A stretch of 64,000 nucleotides of DNA from Haliclystus octoradiatus (lineage: Eukaryota; Cnidaria; Staurozoa; Stauromedusae; Haliclystidae). The DNA is taken from positions 1,488,001 through 1,552,000 of the forward strand of contig OU744450.1 in assembly GCA_916610825.1 (NCBI GenBank). The letters are read 5' to 3'. Position 1 is the first letter of the stretch, and each line of letters begins with the position of its first letter. This document shows positions 1 through 11,200 of the stretch, piece after piece. Position numbers and translations under genes: made by a program. The notes under the pieces are model-generated. The model saw only the letters and a list, made by a program, of their open reading frames with translations. It made no database searches and had not been told where the DNA came from.

Positions 1-1630
1 TGCAGCAACGTAGGATATTATACAGTATACAAGTTACGAAGATAACAAGGTTCTGACTGCTTGGTTCAACTCTGGTGTCGGGTGAAGATCACGTGACTTC
101 GTTTCGCACCAAATTCAACATAATGTGACCGCGCGGCCAAGAACAATAGAGTTACCAATCCCTGTATTCTATAATCTATGATTTGAATGATGTAAATGAT
201 TGGGACGGAGTGAGAAATTATTCCGTTATGGTTTTCTTCATATTAAAAATGATCTACCATGCAGTGTTAATAGCGATTGGTCACATCAAAAGTTTAATAC
301 ATAGTTAATTTAAGACATTCCATAATACTAATTGCGTGGATAAATAATTTAACTTTTAATGATACTATGTAGGAGAACGATCAAATGCAGCGCGTTATAT
401 TTATATGCCTATACACAATGTTTGCGTGGAAATGAACCTAATAATAGATGCAATTTAGTATCAATGTAAAACAAAATAGTTGTAACGTGTGAAGATAGAA
501 AGTGAGAGTTTATATAATTACGAGAATTTATGTTTTATGTTACAAAATCAATATAAAGTTATAGAGGAAAAAGTTTGGTGTATTCATTCGTGTCACTTTA
601 TATATCTCTCCCGAAGCTGTCCTTGACACTTCGCAGTTATTGGTGAGTCTTCTTATCAATATAGTAAAAAACTTCAATATCTGGGTCTCTCGGGAGGGTT
701 TGTACAGTCCGCCTTCAATTTTGAATAAGAATCCAGCACAACCAGCATAATAACACTAAATGCCTCACATTTGGTATGTAAAACAAAGTTGGAAAAAGAG
801 GTATTTAAAATTATTCTAAATTATTTTAATAAAGAAGGCACTTGATAAATATAAGAACATATATAGAAAAAGTAGTTAGTATGGAATGAAAATTATTATA
901 TACCGCAATACCAAAACTGATGTTACCACTTTTCATGGCTATAATTATCACATAACTATACTGTATTGACATGGGGTATTGACTTTATATCAGATACAAT
1001 ATATGATATATCTCTATATTTGTCTCTTTTTGTGGCAATTAAAATGTATAATCATAATACATAATCATACTTTTACAGGAAAACCTCACGCCGATGAGTC
1101 AAATCATAAATTTACGCCCCGGATTAACATTTAACCTCATTTAACATTTAACAGGGAATCGTTTGAGTTATGACTTACGTAATTATTACGAAGACAAAGT
1201 TATTGAAGGGCTGAAACTTTCAAGGAAGTCGAGCAATCCATAAAAATAATTCATTTCACCTTTAGTACAATACTTTATATATAGGACACAAGGCTGCCCA
1301 TCCCTAAAAAGGGGTTGTGTAAATACGTTCAAAGCCCCTCTTCTGTCATACGTAGAAGAATGAATTATATACAGAAAGAACTTATTGTCATGACTTTCAG
1401 GAAAAAAATAAAACTAAATGTAAACCTCTTGAATTCTTAGATTGACCCTTGTGAAACAAGGAGCTAAATCCCATTCAAAAATCAAAGTACATGTAAATAA
1501 AGTGATGTAAATATAGCAAGCAATATATCATTTTGACGTTGTTTATTATATACCAAAAAGGTCAATTGAGTGTTTCATCATACAATCCATAGCGAGTTTG
1601 TATGGAAATAAAACAAATCTATTTTATAAC
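1..1630. other. AT-rich intergenic sequence, no gene seen
   Basis: No open reading frame with recognisable domains and no convincing exon was found here. The stretch is AT-rich and ends at the target site of the first LTR retrotransposon. Confidence 0.6.
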
Positions 1631-1635
1631 ATTTC

Positions 1636-1845
1636 TGTCATGTATTACGTTGTGTGGCGTAATAGCACTAATATTATAACGCATGATTATAAACGAGGCT
1701 GCCACGTTGTACAACTGATCAAGGCGTTAGCTAGGAGCAAGTCATATATTTCATCAACTCTGTATCTTAACTGATTATTATACTGTTACTGTTATCAATA
1801 ATCTGTAGTGTTCATTGCGTTACATCTTCTTATTAATACATAAAA
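1636..1845 (+). repeat. 5' LTR of element 1
   Basis: A direct repeat of 5997-6206 with no difference seen. It starts with TG but ends in AAAA rather than the usual CA. The boundary is fixed by the ATTTC target duplication on the outside and by the one-base gap before the primer-binding site on the inside. Confidence 0.92.
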
Positions 1846-1846
1846 T

Positions 1847-1856
1847 TGGCGACGAG
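1847..1856 (+). other. Primer-binding site of element 1
   Basis: TGGCGACGAG starts one base after the 5' LTR. Its reverse complement ends in CCA, as expected for pairing with a tRNA 3' end. The same ten bases sit in the same position in element 2. The tRNA was not identified. Confidence 0.75.
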
Positions 1857-1864
1857 AATTATAG

Positions 1865-4800
1865 ATGCCCACGTTACGGTCTGATAGCACTACAGATGCA
1901 GAAGAGAATCCTCCAGAGAATTTACAACCCAATATTGAACACAACATGGCTACACGAAGCACATTAATTGGAAAAATTCCAGAATTTTCAGAAGGGGAAG
2001 ATTGGGATGACTTTTGTGAAAGACTAGACTCCTATTTCGATGTTAACAAAATTGGTGAAGGAGAAAAAGCCAACATACTCATAACATTAATAGATGCCAC
2101 CACATATCGATTGTTGAAAGATTTGGTATTCCCAGAGAAGCCAAACAAGAAGACTTTTAATCAATTGGTCGAAACTCTCTCAAAACACAAAACACCGTTA
2201 CGTAATGAAATGGTCGAGAGATTTAAATTCCACTCTGCTTCAAGAAAAGAAGGTGAGAATATTAATACGTATGTTGGTAGACTACGCCATCTATCAGAAC
2301 ATTGCAAATTTGAAACGAACCTTACTACTCAATTACGAGATAGATTGGTAACAGGGATCAGAAATGAGGCAATGCTAAAAAAACTTCTGAGTGAGGTAAA
2401 TTTAACGTTAGATAAAGCCATTGAAATTTGTCAAGCCATCGAACAGGCACATGAAAATACAGCAACCTTAATGCAAGGACATAATCCAGCAAGGATAGAA
2501 CAGGGACAATCGGGAATTCCCGTAAATAAAATACAGCTGCAGAGAAAAATAATGGGAGCCAGCAAACCCTCGACTGATAAAAACAATAATTGCTACAGAT
2601 GTGGAGATCAACACGATGCTACTACATGTAGATTTAAAAAAGCTATCTGTAATTATTGTAAAAATGTTGGTCATATTTCAAGGGCTTGTTTTAAAAAAAA
2701 GAAGAACGATAACATAAACTCTCAGACAGAAAACACAACAGACATTGTTACGGACGACGATGATTGTGATGATTATGACGAATATTCAGCAATGCATGAG
2801 GTAACAGAACAAAAGGTAAAAATAAAACCTGTCATGGTAACCTTACAAATTGAGGCAATGCCACTACAATTAGAGGTAGATACGGGAGCAGGTCGATCAA
2901 TTATTGGTTATAATGTTTATCAGCAACAATTAGAGTCAAAACAATTAGAGAAAACAGATGTACAATTGAGATCATATTCTGGACAAAACATACCAATATT
3001 AGGATGTATAACAGTAGATGTTATGTATCGAGATAAAACGTATTCCAAATTACCATTAATAGTCGCAGAAGGTAATACTCCTTCTCTTCTTGGTAGAGAC
3101 TGGTTGAATAAAATTCCACTCGATTGGCAAAGTTTATTTCCGATTCAACATATAACCACAGAGCATCATGATACTAATTCAACAGAACTGTTAGAACAAT
3201 ATAAAGGACTGTTTAGCGACGGACTTGGTAAAATGACAACAACAAAAGTGTCAATTACTATTAAACCACATGTAACGCCAGTATTCATGAAGGCTAGACC
3301 AGTCCCATACGCTATTAAACCATTAATTGACAATGAAATCGATAGATTACTATCTGAAGGAGTACTAGTATCAACAAGCCATAGTAAATGGGCAACACCA
3401 ATTGTACCAGTTATTAAACCTGATAAATCAGTTAGAATTTGTGGAGATTTTCGTCCTACAGTTAACAGCAACTCGGATTTAACTCATTACCCTATACCAA
3501 ACGCCACAGATATATTTGCAAAATTAGGTGGTGGTAAAGTGTTTGCACGTCTGGATTTAGCTCATGCATATACACAACTCGAGTTAGACGATGAAAGCCA
3601 AGAGTTATGTACCATCAACACACATCGCGGTTTATTTCGTTATACTCGCTTACCATTCGGAGTTTCATCAGCTCCAGCAATATTTCAGAGAGTACTAGAG
3701 TCCTTACTAGCCAACGTACCAGGTACATCTTGTTATCTGGATGATGTCATCTGTGCTGCAGCTAATAAAAAGCAGCTGCATGAAATACTGTCTGTTATTT
3801 TCAAGCGCTTACAAAACGCAGGACTGCGGTTAAAACGATCCAAATGTCAATTTTATCTCTCCGAGGTACAGTTTCTGGGTCATCGAATAAATTCTGATGG
3901 CCTTAAACCAATTGCAGCAAAAGTAGAAGCAATTAAAGATGCACCATCCCCGTCAAATGTCACACAGCTAAGGTCGTGGCTTGGATTATACAATTATTAT
4001 TCTAAGTTCTTGCCAAAAGCCACCGATCTGCTTGCGCCATTGTATGAACTCTTGCAGAAAGGCATAGAATGGAACTGGGACAAAACAAAGGAAGCGGCTT
4101 TTCAGAAGGCAAAAGAACAATTGTCTAGTGAAAAGTTGCTTGTCCATTATAATCCTGAATTGCCAACGCTTCTATCCTGTGACGCATCGCCTTATGGTGT
4201 AAGTGCAATACTGTCACACAGATTTCCAGACGGTTCAGAACGTCCTATAACATGCGCATCTCGTACATTAAACGATGCCGAGAAAAATTATTCTCAAACA
4301 GAAAAGGAAGGATTAGCTGTTATCTTTGGTGTGAATAAGTTTCATCTATACTTATATGGTAATTTCTTTGAGATAATTACAGATCATTTATCACTAAAAA
4401 CATTGTTTTCGGAAAGTAAGCCTACAACAAAACTGGCTGCACCACGCATAATACGATGGTCACTACAATTATCTGGCTACAGCTACAAAATAGTCCATCG
4501 TCCAGGGAATCTACATCAAAATGCTGATGCACTAAGTCGCTTACCTGTAGAAAAAGCACCCAAAGTTACCATGGCAATGACGCCTAGCGAAACGGTACAC
4601 ATGATTGACAGCTTGAATGAAAGCATTCTAACATTCAAGGCCATCAATAAAGCTTCACGAAACGACCCAACTATATCAAAGATAGTACAACAAATTAAAA
4701 CAACCGGGGATATCAAAACGATGCAAAATGGGGATTCCCCCTATGTCAGTAAAAGAGGTGAGCTCAGCACGCACCAAGATGCCCTACTATGGGGATCACG

Positions 4801-5812
4801 AGTCGTAGTACCTGCAAGTCTTCAAAAGAGAGCTTTAGCTGTTCTCCATAATACTCATCAAGGTATAGTTAAAATGAAGTCTTTGGCACGCAGCTTTATA
4901 TGGTGGCCCGGGATGGACAAGGATATAGAGGAAGTAGCAAAATCATGCGATTCTTGTAAAGCAAATGCCTGTCTACCAGCTTTATCCTCTACTCACCCCT
5001 GGCAATTTCCTACAACACCATGGTCAAGAATACACATAGATCATGCTGGTCCTTTTTGGGGAAAAATCTTCCTTGTTGTCATTGATGCATATTCAAAATG
5101 GGTTGACGTTCATGTAGTTCCTTCAACTGGATCAGCGGCAACGATCACAACCTTGAAAAACATATTTGCGTATTTCGGATTACCTGAACAAATCGTGTCA
5201 GACAATGGCAGTGGTTTTACATCTGAAGAGTTTCAAAGATATTGTTCCAATAACGATATAAAATTAACACACACAGCACCGTATCATCCGAGATCCAATG
5301 GTCAAGCAGAACGAGCTGTTCAACTACTTAAAACAGCTTTAAAGAAAAATAGAGGATTACCAATCACAGAACTCTTATGTAAAGTTCTATTCGCATATCG
5401 CACAACGCCACATTCATCAACAGGTCTATCACCATGTGAATTACTTATGAAGCGTCAGCTAAGAACACCTTTACATTTTATGCTGCCAAACCTAGATGCA
5501 GATATTCGGAAAAAGTCGACAGTGTCGTCACCTCCAAGAGAACTGCAAATAAACAGCAAAGTGCAGGTATTCAATATGATCACAAAAACTTGGTTTAATG
5601 CCGTAATACAAGAACAAACAGGACCTCTATCTTATAAACTACTTACTGATGATGGGTGTGTTATGAATCGTCACATAGACCATATCCGAAAACGAGATGG
5701 TTACGCTGACAACAAAGAGTCAGTAGAGGAAGAAGAAGTCAAAGAAGGAAAGACGCCTACAACTAATAAAAGTTACCCTACTAGGGAAAGAGCTCGCCCA
5801 CAATATCTATAG
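1865..5812 (+). CDS. Gag-Pol polyprotein of element 1 (1315 aa)
   Basis: One continuous ORF starting nine bases after the primer-binding site. Residues 1-230 resemble a retrotransposon Gag domain. Two CCHC-type zinc knuckles lie at about 243-275 (CYRCGDQHDATTC, then CNYCKNVGHISRAC). An aspartic protease DTG follows near residue 340. Reverse transcriptase spans about 480-700 with catalytic YLDD near 623. RNase H begins near 770 (SCDASPYGVSAIL). Integrase has an HHCC zinc finger at about 995-1035, then a catalytic core with Asp in HIDHAGPF, Asp in SDNGSGF and Glu in GQAERAV. I counted 35 residues between the last two, so this is a D,D35E core. Gag and Pol are fused with no stop or frameshift, which is less usual than separate frames. 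It would be translated from the LTR-driven RNA and copied in cytoplasmic particles. All catalytic motifs are present. Confidence 0.95.
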   Translation: MPTLRSDSTTDAEENPPENLQPNIEHNMATRSTLIGKIPEFSEGEDWDDFCERLDSYFDVNKIGEGEKANILITLIDATTYRLLKDLVFPEKPNKKTFNQLVETLSKHKTPLRNEMVERFKFHSASRKEGENINTYVGRLRHLSEHCKFETNLTTQLRDRLVTGIRNEAMLKKLLSEVNLTLDKAIEICQAIEQAHENTATLMQGHNPARIEQGQSGIPVNKIQLQRKIMGASKPSTDKNNNCYRCGDQHDATTCRFKKAICNYCKNVGHISRACFKKKKNDNINSQTENTTDIVTDDDDCDDYDEYSAMHEVTEQKVKIKPVMVTLQIEAMPLQLEVDTGAGRSIIGYNVYQQQLESKQLEKTDVQLRSYSGQNIPILGCITVDVMYRDKTYSKLPLIVAEGNTPSLLGRDWLNKIPLDWQSLFPIQHITTEHHDTNSTELLEQYKGLFSDGLGKMTTTKVSITIKPHVTPVFMKARPVPYAIKPLIDNEIDRLLSEGVLVSTSHSKWATPIVPVIKPDKSVRICGDFRPTVNSNSDLTHYPIPNATDIFAKLGGGKVFARLDLAHAYTQLELDDESQELCTINTHRGLFRYTRLPFGVSSAPAIFQRVLESLLANVPGTSCYLDDVICAAANKKQLHEILSVIFKRLQNAGLRLKRSKCQFYLSEVQFLGHRINSDGLKPIAAKVEAIKDAPSPSNVTQLRSWLGLYNYYSKFLPKATDLLAPLYELLQKGIEWNWDKTKEAAFQKAKEQLSSEKLLVHYNPELPTLLSCDASPYGVSAILSHRFPDGSERPITCASRTLNDAEKNYSQTEKEGLAVIFGVNKFHLYLYGNFFEIITDHLSLKTLFSESKPTTKLAAPRIIRWSLQLSGYSYKIVHRPGNLHQNADALSRLPVEKAPKVTMAMTPSETVHMIDSLNESILTFKAINKASRNDPTISKIVQQIKTTGDIKTMQNGDSPYVSKRGELSTHQDALLWGSRVVVPASLQKRALAVLHNTHQGIVKMKSLARSFIWWPGMDKDIEEVAKSCDSCKANACLPALSSTHPWQFPTTPWSRIHIDHAGPFWGKIFLVVIDAYSKWVDVHVVPSTGSAATITTLKNIFAYFGLPEQIVSDNGSGFTSEEFQRYCSNNDIKLTHTAPYHPRSNGQAERAVQLLKTALKKNRGLPITELLCKVLFAYRTTPHSSTGLSPCELLMKRQLRTPLHFMLPNLDADIRKKSTVSSPPRELQINSKVQVFNMITKTWFNAVIQEQTGPLSYKLLTDDGCVMNRHIDHIRKRDGYADNKESVEEEEVKEGKTPTTNKSYPTRERARPQYL

Positions 5813-5983
5813 AAAAAAAAGTATATATATATTATATCCAGGACAACATTACCGTATAATAATCGAACGACATTACTTTATACTTTATATAATCTTTACC
5901 TTGTTATAACATATCAATAAATAAACAAACAATAAATTTAATTAATAATTGTTTTACCTATTAGATCACATAGAGTCTTAAAC

Positions 5984-5996
5984 AAGAAAAGGAGAA
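5984..5996 (+). other. Polypurine tract of element 1
   Basis: An uninterrupted run of purines directly abutting the 3' LTR, the normal priming site for plus-strand DNA synthesis in LTR retrotransposons. Confidence 0.85.
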
Positions 5997-6206
5997 TGTC
6001 ATGTATTACGTTGTGTGGCGTAATAGCACTAATATTATAACGCATGATTATAAACGAGGCTGCCACGTTGTACAACTGATCAAGGCGTTAGCTAGGAGCA
6101 AGTCATATATTTCATCAACTCTGTATCTTAACTGATTATTATACTGTTACTGTTATCAATAATCTGTAGTGTTCATTGCGTTACATCTTCTTATTAATAC
6201 ATAAAA
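5997..6206 (+). repeat. 3' LTR of element 1
   Basis: The second copy of the 210-bp LTR, followed directly by the ATTTC target duplication at 6207-6211. Confidence 0.92.
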
Positions 6207-6399
6207 ATTTCTTTAGTTATACAGCAAAGATTTTATCAGAATTTTTCTTTATGTAAACAGTGTAAAAAGCAGATGATGGTATATATTTAGTAAACTGTTG
6301 GAAAAAATAAATTGAAAATACGACAACAACAACAACATCTATGTTGAAATGATTGAGAAATATATAAATACTATAATAGATCAATAAATAAAAGGAGTA

Positions 6400-6476
6400 A
6401 AAAAAGAAACATACTGTTCTCGCTACTCCGAGTTTCACGCCATAAAGCGATCGAGACGGAGTAGCGTTAAAGCAAA
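6400..6476 (-). repeat. Decayed hammerhead-family hairpin
   Basis: GCTACTCCG and CGGAGTAGC form an inverted repeat around a segment that, read on the minus strand, keeps GAAACTCGGAGT and a GCGT stem II arm like the intact copies. The CUGANGA core is broken by what looks like a three-base deletion, so activity is not expected. The rest of 6212-7350 is AT-rich and shows no gene. Confidence 0.5.
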
Positions 6477-7357
6477 GATAGTTATCATTAAGCACTATAC
6501 CTACACAATTAGTTGGGAAAACTTTACATTATTTATCTAAATACTATAATATATTGTCAAAATTAGTATTGTTAATCGTAAGTTTTCGAAAATATAAAAT
6601 GATGTTATACAAGATCCTCAGATCAAAAACAAGGAAGCCAGTCATAAAACCTATTGATGCAAAATACTAATAAGTCGTAAGGTCAAATAAATATGTACGA
6701 ATTTCTTTACCATATGACGACCATCACAATGATCACATCATCGATATTTGTTGATCTCACGCGAACAAATTATGTCCTTTACAAAACATGCTCTTATACA
6801 TTCGCAGAACAACTTCAGTATAATTTCATTACTTTTTTAATATTTATAGAAAGAAGCATACAATACAATACAATAATCAACATCTTTTAAGCAGTCCTAG
6901 CTGATATTCAACTTTCAATAAAAAAGCTTGCCAACATAAAGAGAATTCTTTTTTCAAATATTGACAAGCATGTATTGTAAACAAAACTGTAATAAACTGT
7001 AATCTTTGAATAACTTTGAAGCATACATGCCTATCATTTCGTAGCAAAATTATAGAAAATATAAATACTCTTAGAATTATAATTTATATTAGTAGTAGTA
7101 GATATGATCAACTTTATTATTACAGACATGTATTTATGACCATTTATAAGCGCACTATAAAATTACAATTTAGAAATTAGTGTACTAACGAAGTGAACAG
7201 AATAGGTTGTGTCTATTGCCTCTCGGCAGCTGGTCGTAGATGTTAACAGTTATACATAGCAAACGGAACATTGGACATTAAAAAGGTGCAAGAAGTCTTC
7301 CGCTTAAGTGTATATGCAGATAATTTGCAAATATAAAATTGAGCCCCACTAATCCGA

Positions 7358-7512
7358 TCTCCGGGAAATGGTGATAATCTATAGACCGGGTATGAGGAGA
7401 GTATATACCGGAGCTTGATCTCCGGGGAATACAGATAATCTATAGACCGGGTGTAGAGACCGAAACCCGACCTGCGGGGAATGCAGAAAATCTAAAATAG
7501 TATAGACCAGGG
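7358..7512 (+). repeat. Imperfect tandem repeat of about 70 bp
   Basis: Two to three diverged units share a GATCTCCGGG-GAAT core followed by AATCTATAGACCGGG. The third unit is more degenerate. The repeat lies between element 1 and the ShKT gene and has no coding potential that I can see. Confidence 0.7.
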
Positions 7513-7972
7513 CAAGTAAGTAAAGCCTCGTTTGGACCTAATAATCAACGAAAATTAATTCTTTAACCCGTGGCAATAGAGTGATGGGAGCACGAAATTA
7601 CAGTTCAACGTTTTGCGTATACAGTGTTCGCACTATGCGAATATTGTATGAACATTGTGAGAAGAAATAGATAAGAAATTAATTATTAATAATGTTTCGG
7701 TTAGTTAACCTGCGACGAGAATCGATCATAAAGCTGCTGTGTGATTAGTTATCTAATGTGTATCCGGGATATTTGACTGAGGCGGAACGAGACAGTTCTA
7801 ACACACAGCGATCCCACAGAGGCCCCAGGCAGACAACATAGTCACGGTACGGATTTACCGACAATAAAAGACACTCAAAAGACTTTAAGCAGGAAAACGT
7901 CATCCGTATTTCAGTTTAGAGTCGTTTCCCTGGAACAAGAAGATAATCATCTTATCCCGGATGTTTTTAAGT

Positions 7973-8063
7973 CACGTGTCCTTATTTGGTGAATTGGATA
8001 GAGTTTATTTGTTGAAAAAAAATGACGTCATATCATGATTCTATTGTTTTGAATATATAAAAG
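7973..8063 (+). promoter_or_regulatory. Putative promoter of the ShKT/follistatin gene
   Basis: A TATATAAAAG TATA box lies at 8054-8063, about 115 bp before the start codon. Upstream are a perfect CRE/ATF palindrome TGACGTCA (8023-8030) and an E-box CACGTG (7973-7978). The spacing suits a TATA promoter starting transcription near 8085-8095. The motifs are seen directly; their use is inferred. Confidence 0.6.
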
Positions 8064-8175
8064 TCGTTCAATACGGGCAAGCTCGGTTAAATACTTTCCA
8101 TTAGACTTAGTGTATAGACCACATCAAAGATTTATTAAAGATATTTACAGCACAAGTTCTGTAAGATTAAGAAGA

Positions 8176-8233
8176 ATGAAGTTCAGCGCCAGTGTTTTGT
8201 TTCTTGTAGTTTATATTTGCTACGAAGCTGAAG
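8176..8233 (+). CDS. ShKT gene exon 1: signal peptide
   Basis: The ATG is followed by a short positive start, a hydrophobic core (VLFLVVYIC) and a small-residue cleavage region. It ends at a GTAATT donor in phase 1 and lies about 115 bp after the TATA box. Confidence 0.85.
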
Positions 8234-11200
8234 GTAATTATTTGAAATAAATAGTTATTTATATACGATAACATCTGTCCTATGAATCTCGATTTTAAAT
8301 CAAACACGATTGACTGTAGAACGGGCTGATTGTTAACTGTTTATTGATTAATATAGTTGGTATTAAAAGTCCGTTTATTAGCTAATCGAGAGAGTTCTAC
8401 ATCATAAAACAGTCTGAATTTTACAAATACAAAAAACATTTGGAATTAAAAAAATTCATAAAATCTAATCAGTATATATATATATATACGATTTAATAAA
8501 ATAGTAGGCGTTTCATTATTGTTTGTTTTTTGTTCTTAAATATTTTGATAATAGAAATAAATTGTTTACCAAATTGTTACATTGTAAACAATAATGTTGA
8601 TATTGTTCACGTGTAGATGATAAATAATGATGATTTTAAACTCGATTTGCTTTCAATATTATATAAATTTGTAAGCACTAACACGTATTCAAAGATGAAC
8701 ATACTAGCATTGATAAACTTATGCTATATATCACGTCAACTGTCATAAAATGACAATCCGACAGTTGGAAATATTCCTCAGAAAAATAGATGTTTCAGTT
8801 CATACATTTTTGTTTTGTGTTGTGAACATATTTTAGTTTACAAATTTATTATTGCGAATAATGAGAATGACGATTATAGTGACATTTTATCGTGAATATT
8901 TTATTTTTAGCTGTCTGCAAAGATGGGAAAAGTGAACGATTATGCCGGTATTGGCGTAAATATGGCGCATGCAGAACACACGAAAAGAGAATGCAATTAC
9001 ATTGTGCAAAAACGTGTCAGCAATGTGGTGAGATTTTGTTTTGATATTTTTTATATTAAAAACCATTCATTTTATGAACAATTGATAATAAAAACACATA
9101 TATACACTCCCTTAATCACACAAACATTAATCCTGATTTTTAAAGAAACAATAAATCCTAAAAAAACATACTAATACATTTATACAATTAGATTTTACTG
9201 CAAATGCAGTAGTAATGTTTTCCGTTCATGTGAACTCGGGAACATAGATCTAAAAGAACCGTCCATTTTTCTAGAGATTTACATAAAGATTTAGATCAAA
9301 GTTAACGCTATGATTGGGTGTGTGAATTCATGTTAAAACAGACAGAGCGGAAAAGAATGGAGATAATAGCAGCACTGAGTCTATAAATAAGGCTTTAAGA
9401 ATATCATAAATCTTGCATGATGATACAATTCACGAAACAACACAAATAATTCAAAGGGCGAGGCAGTATATTAACATTTTAGGCAACATTCATCTTAAAC
9501 ATTAACGGTCAGATATCTTTTCCCGATACGTTTATCTTGAATATTTGATTAGATTTACCAACATAGTAACTCTTTTGACCCAGAAAATTAGATAAGAATG
9601 TAAAGAAAATCCTCGTTGCTATAGTAATATTATACCAACCTTGACACAGCTATAATCGCATACATGCCTATCAACAAAGTAAAAATTAAATTAATGCTGT
9701 GATAAGCTGAACGACAGTGGAAATCTTTCAAAAACAGTCCATCGCAGTATTTACTGCTGCGAACTGTTCTTCTCGAATCAAACTTCTGATAGTTTCAATG
9801 AACTATAAATATTCAATCCGATGTTGGAGGTCATCGGATAACGCATGAAAAAATACGGAGAAACGGAAGGTCCGGAAACAATAAATAAGGAAAAAACCAC
9901 CAAGGTACTTATATTGTATTTAATAAAGTATACAATGTTTTCAGAAGACCATAAGTTCAGGGAGGTGAGGCTAATAAACTTGCTTCAGATTTAAGAACAA
10001 AATAAGAACTATTCAAGGCTCAATTTGTTTTAAATTACTTTTAAATTCAATATTGAAATTCACAACAAACAAACAAAAGCTATTAACAAGAAATACGGGG
10101 GGAAAAAAGTAAAGCAGATGGAACTGTTGACTTGCTCTGACTCTCATTCATTTTATGACGGTTTTGAGAGGTTGGTAAGTGTTACTCACCAACTTACCAA
10201 TCATCAAAATTCAACAAATCAAAGTAAGCGGGACTTAGAGCCAGTCAAATGGAACTGAAACTCAGTGAAGTATATGACAGGACCTTGAATCAATAGAAAA
10301 CGATCATCTGAGTTGAAGTTAAAAACAATTTTAGACCTAGATATTAACAACACCGAGCCTTTGTTAAAAGTTACTGGTTTTTATAACAACAAAATATAGC
10401 ATGTTTATTAATTATATATAATGTGTTTCAAATTTAATAAAAATTTAAAAATATTGGCAGGTGAACAGTGCAATGTTTGTCAACAGCAGAGCAGTAAATA
10501 ATAATAGAATCAAGAAAGACACGCCATTTTTGCTGTTACTTGAAGTTTCATGTTGTTAAACGATCATCAGACTTCAAGTGACAGCAAAAATGATGTGTCT
10601 TTCTTGACTCTATTATTATTATTATATATATATATATTCTTTCTAACAAATCAGAGAGCCTAAACTAGCTAAATTGCTATAATTCTGTGTGTGTACATCC
10701 TTGAAGTCTTTGAAATATTTTACTTCAATTGATTATTCAATAGGTATAACATACATTTACTTCCCAAAAGGACAAAAATCGTTACTATAATTTTGCATCA
10801 CAAATATTAACTTGACATGAAAACGCCACAAGATCATGTGTTAAAGAGTTGGAATAAGAAGCTTGTCCTATGTATATTTTGTTTACAGAGGTTATAGAAA
10901 AATGCGATACAGTGAAATGTCAAGCACCAAGCTATTGTAAAATAGACGAGAACACGAAAGAACCAGTGTGTGTCTGTCCCAAACACTGTCCACATCGAAG
11001 ACATAAAGAAAAAATTGGCATTGTATGTGGAACGAATGGTGAAACATATACAAATGCTTGTGATTTAGAATATGCCGCATGCAATCAAAATAAAACAATA
11101 CAAGTTCATCATTATGGGAAATGCATAGTAACAGGTAAAACAAAGAGATATAACTGTCTATAAAATGTTATTATTGAATGGCTACAGGATTATTAATGTG

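Larger units (their letters stand above)
1631..6211 (+). mobile_element. Full-length Ty3/gypsy LTR retrotransposon (element 1)
   Basis: A complete element with two 210-bp LTRs (1636-1845 and 5997-6206) that I read as identical. It is flanked by the perfect 5-bp target-site duplication ATTTC (1631-1635 and 6207-6211). A primer-binding site follows the 5' LTR, one uninterrupted gag-pol ORF fills the interior, and a polypurine tract abuts the 3' LTR. Identical LTRs and an intact ORF point to a recent insertion that may still be mobile. The order protease, reverse transcriptase, RNase H, integrase is that of Ty3/gypsy (Metaviridae). There is no envelope-like ORF. Confidence 0.95.
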
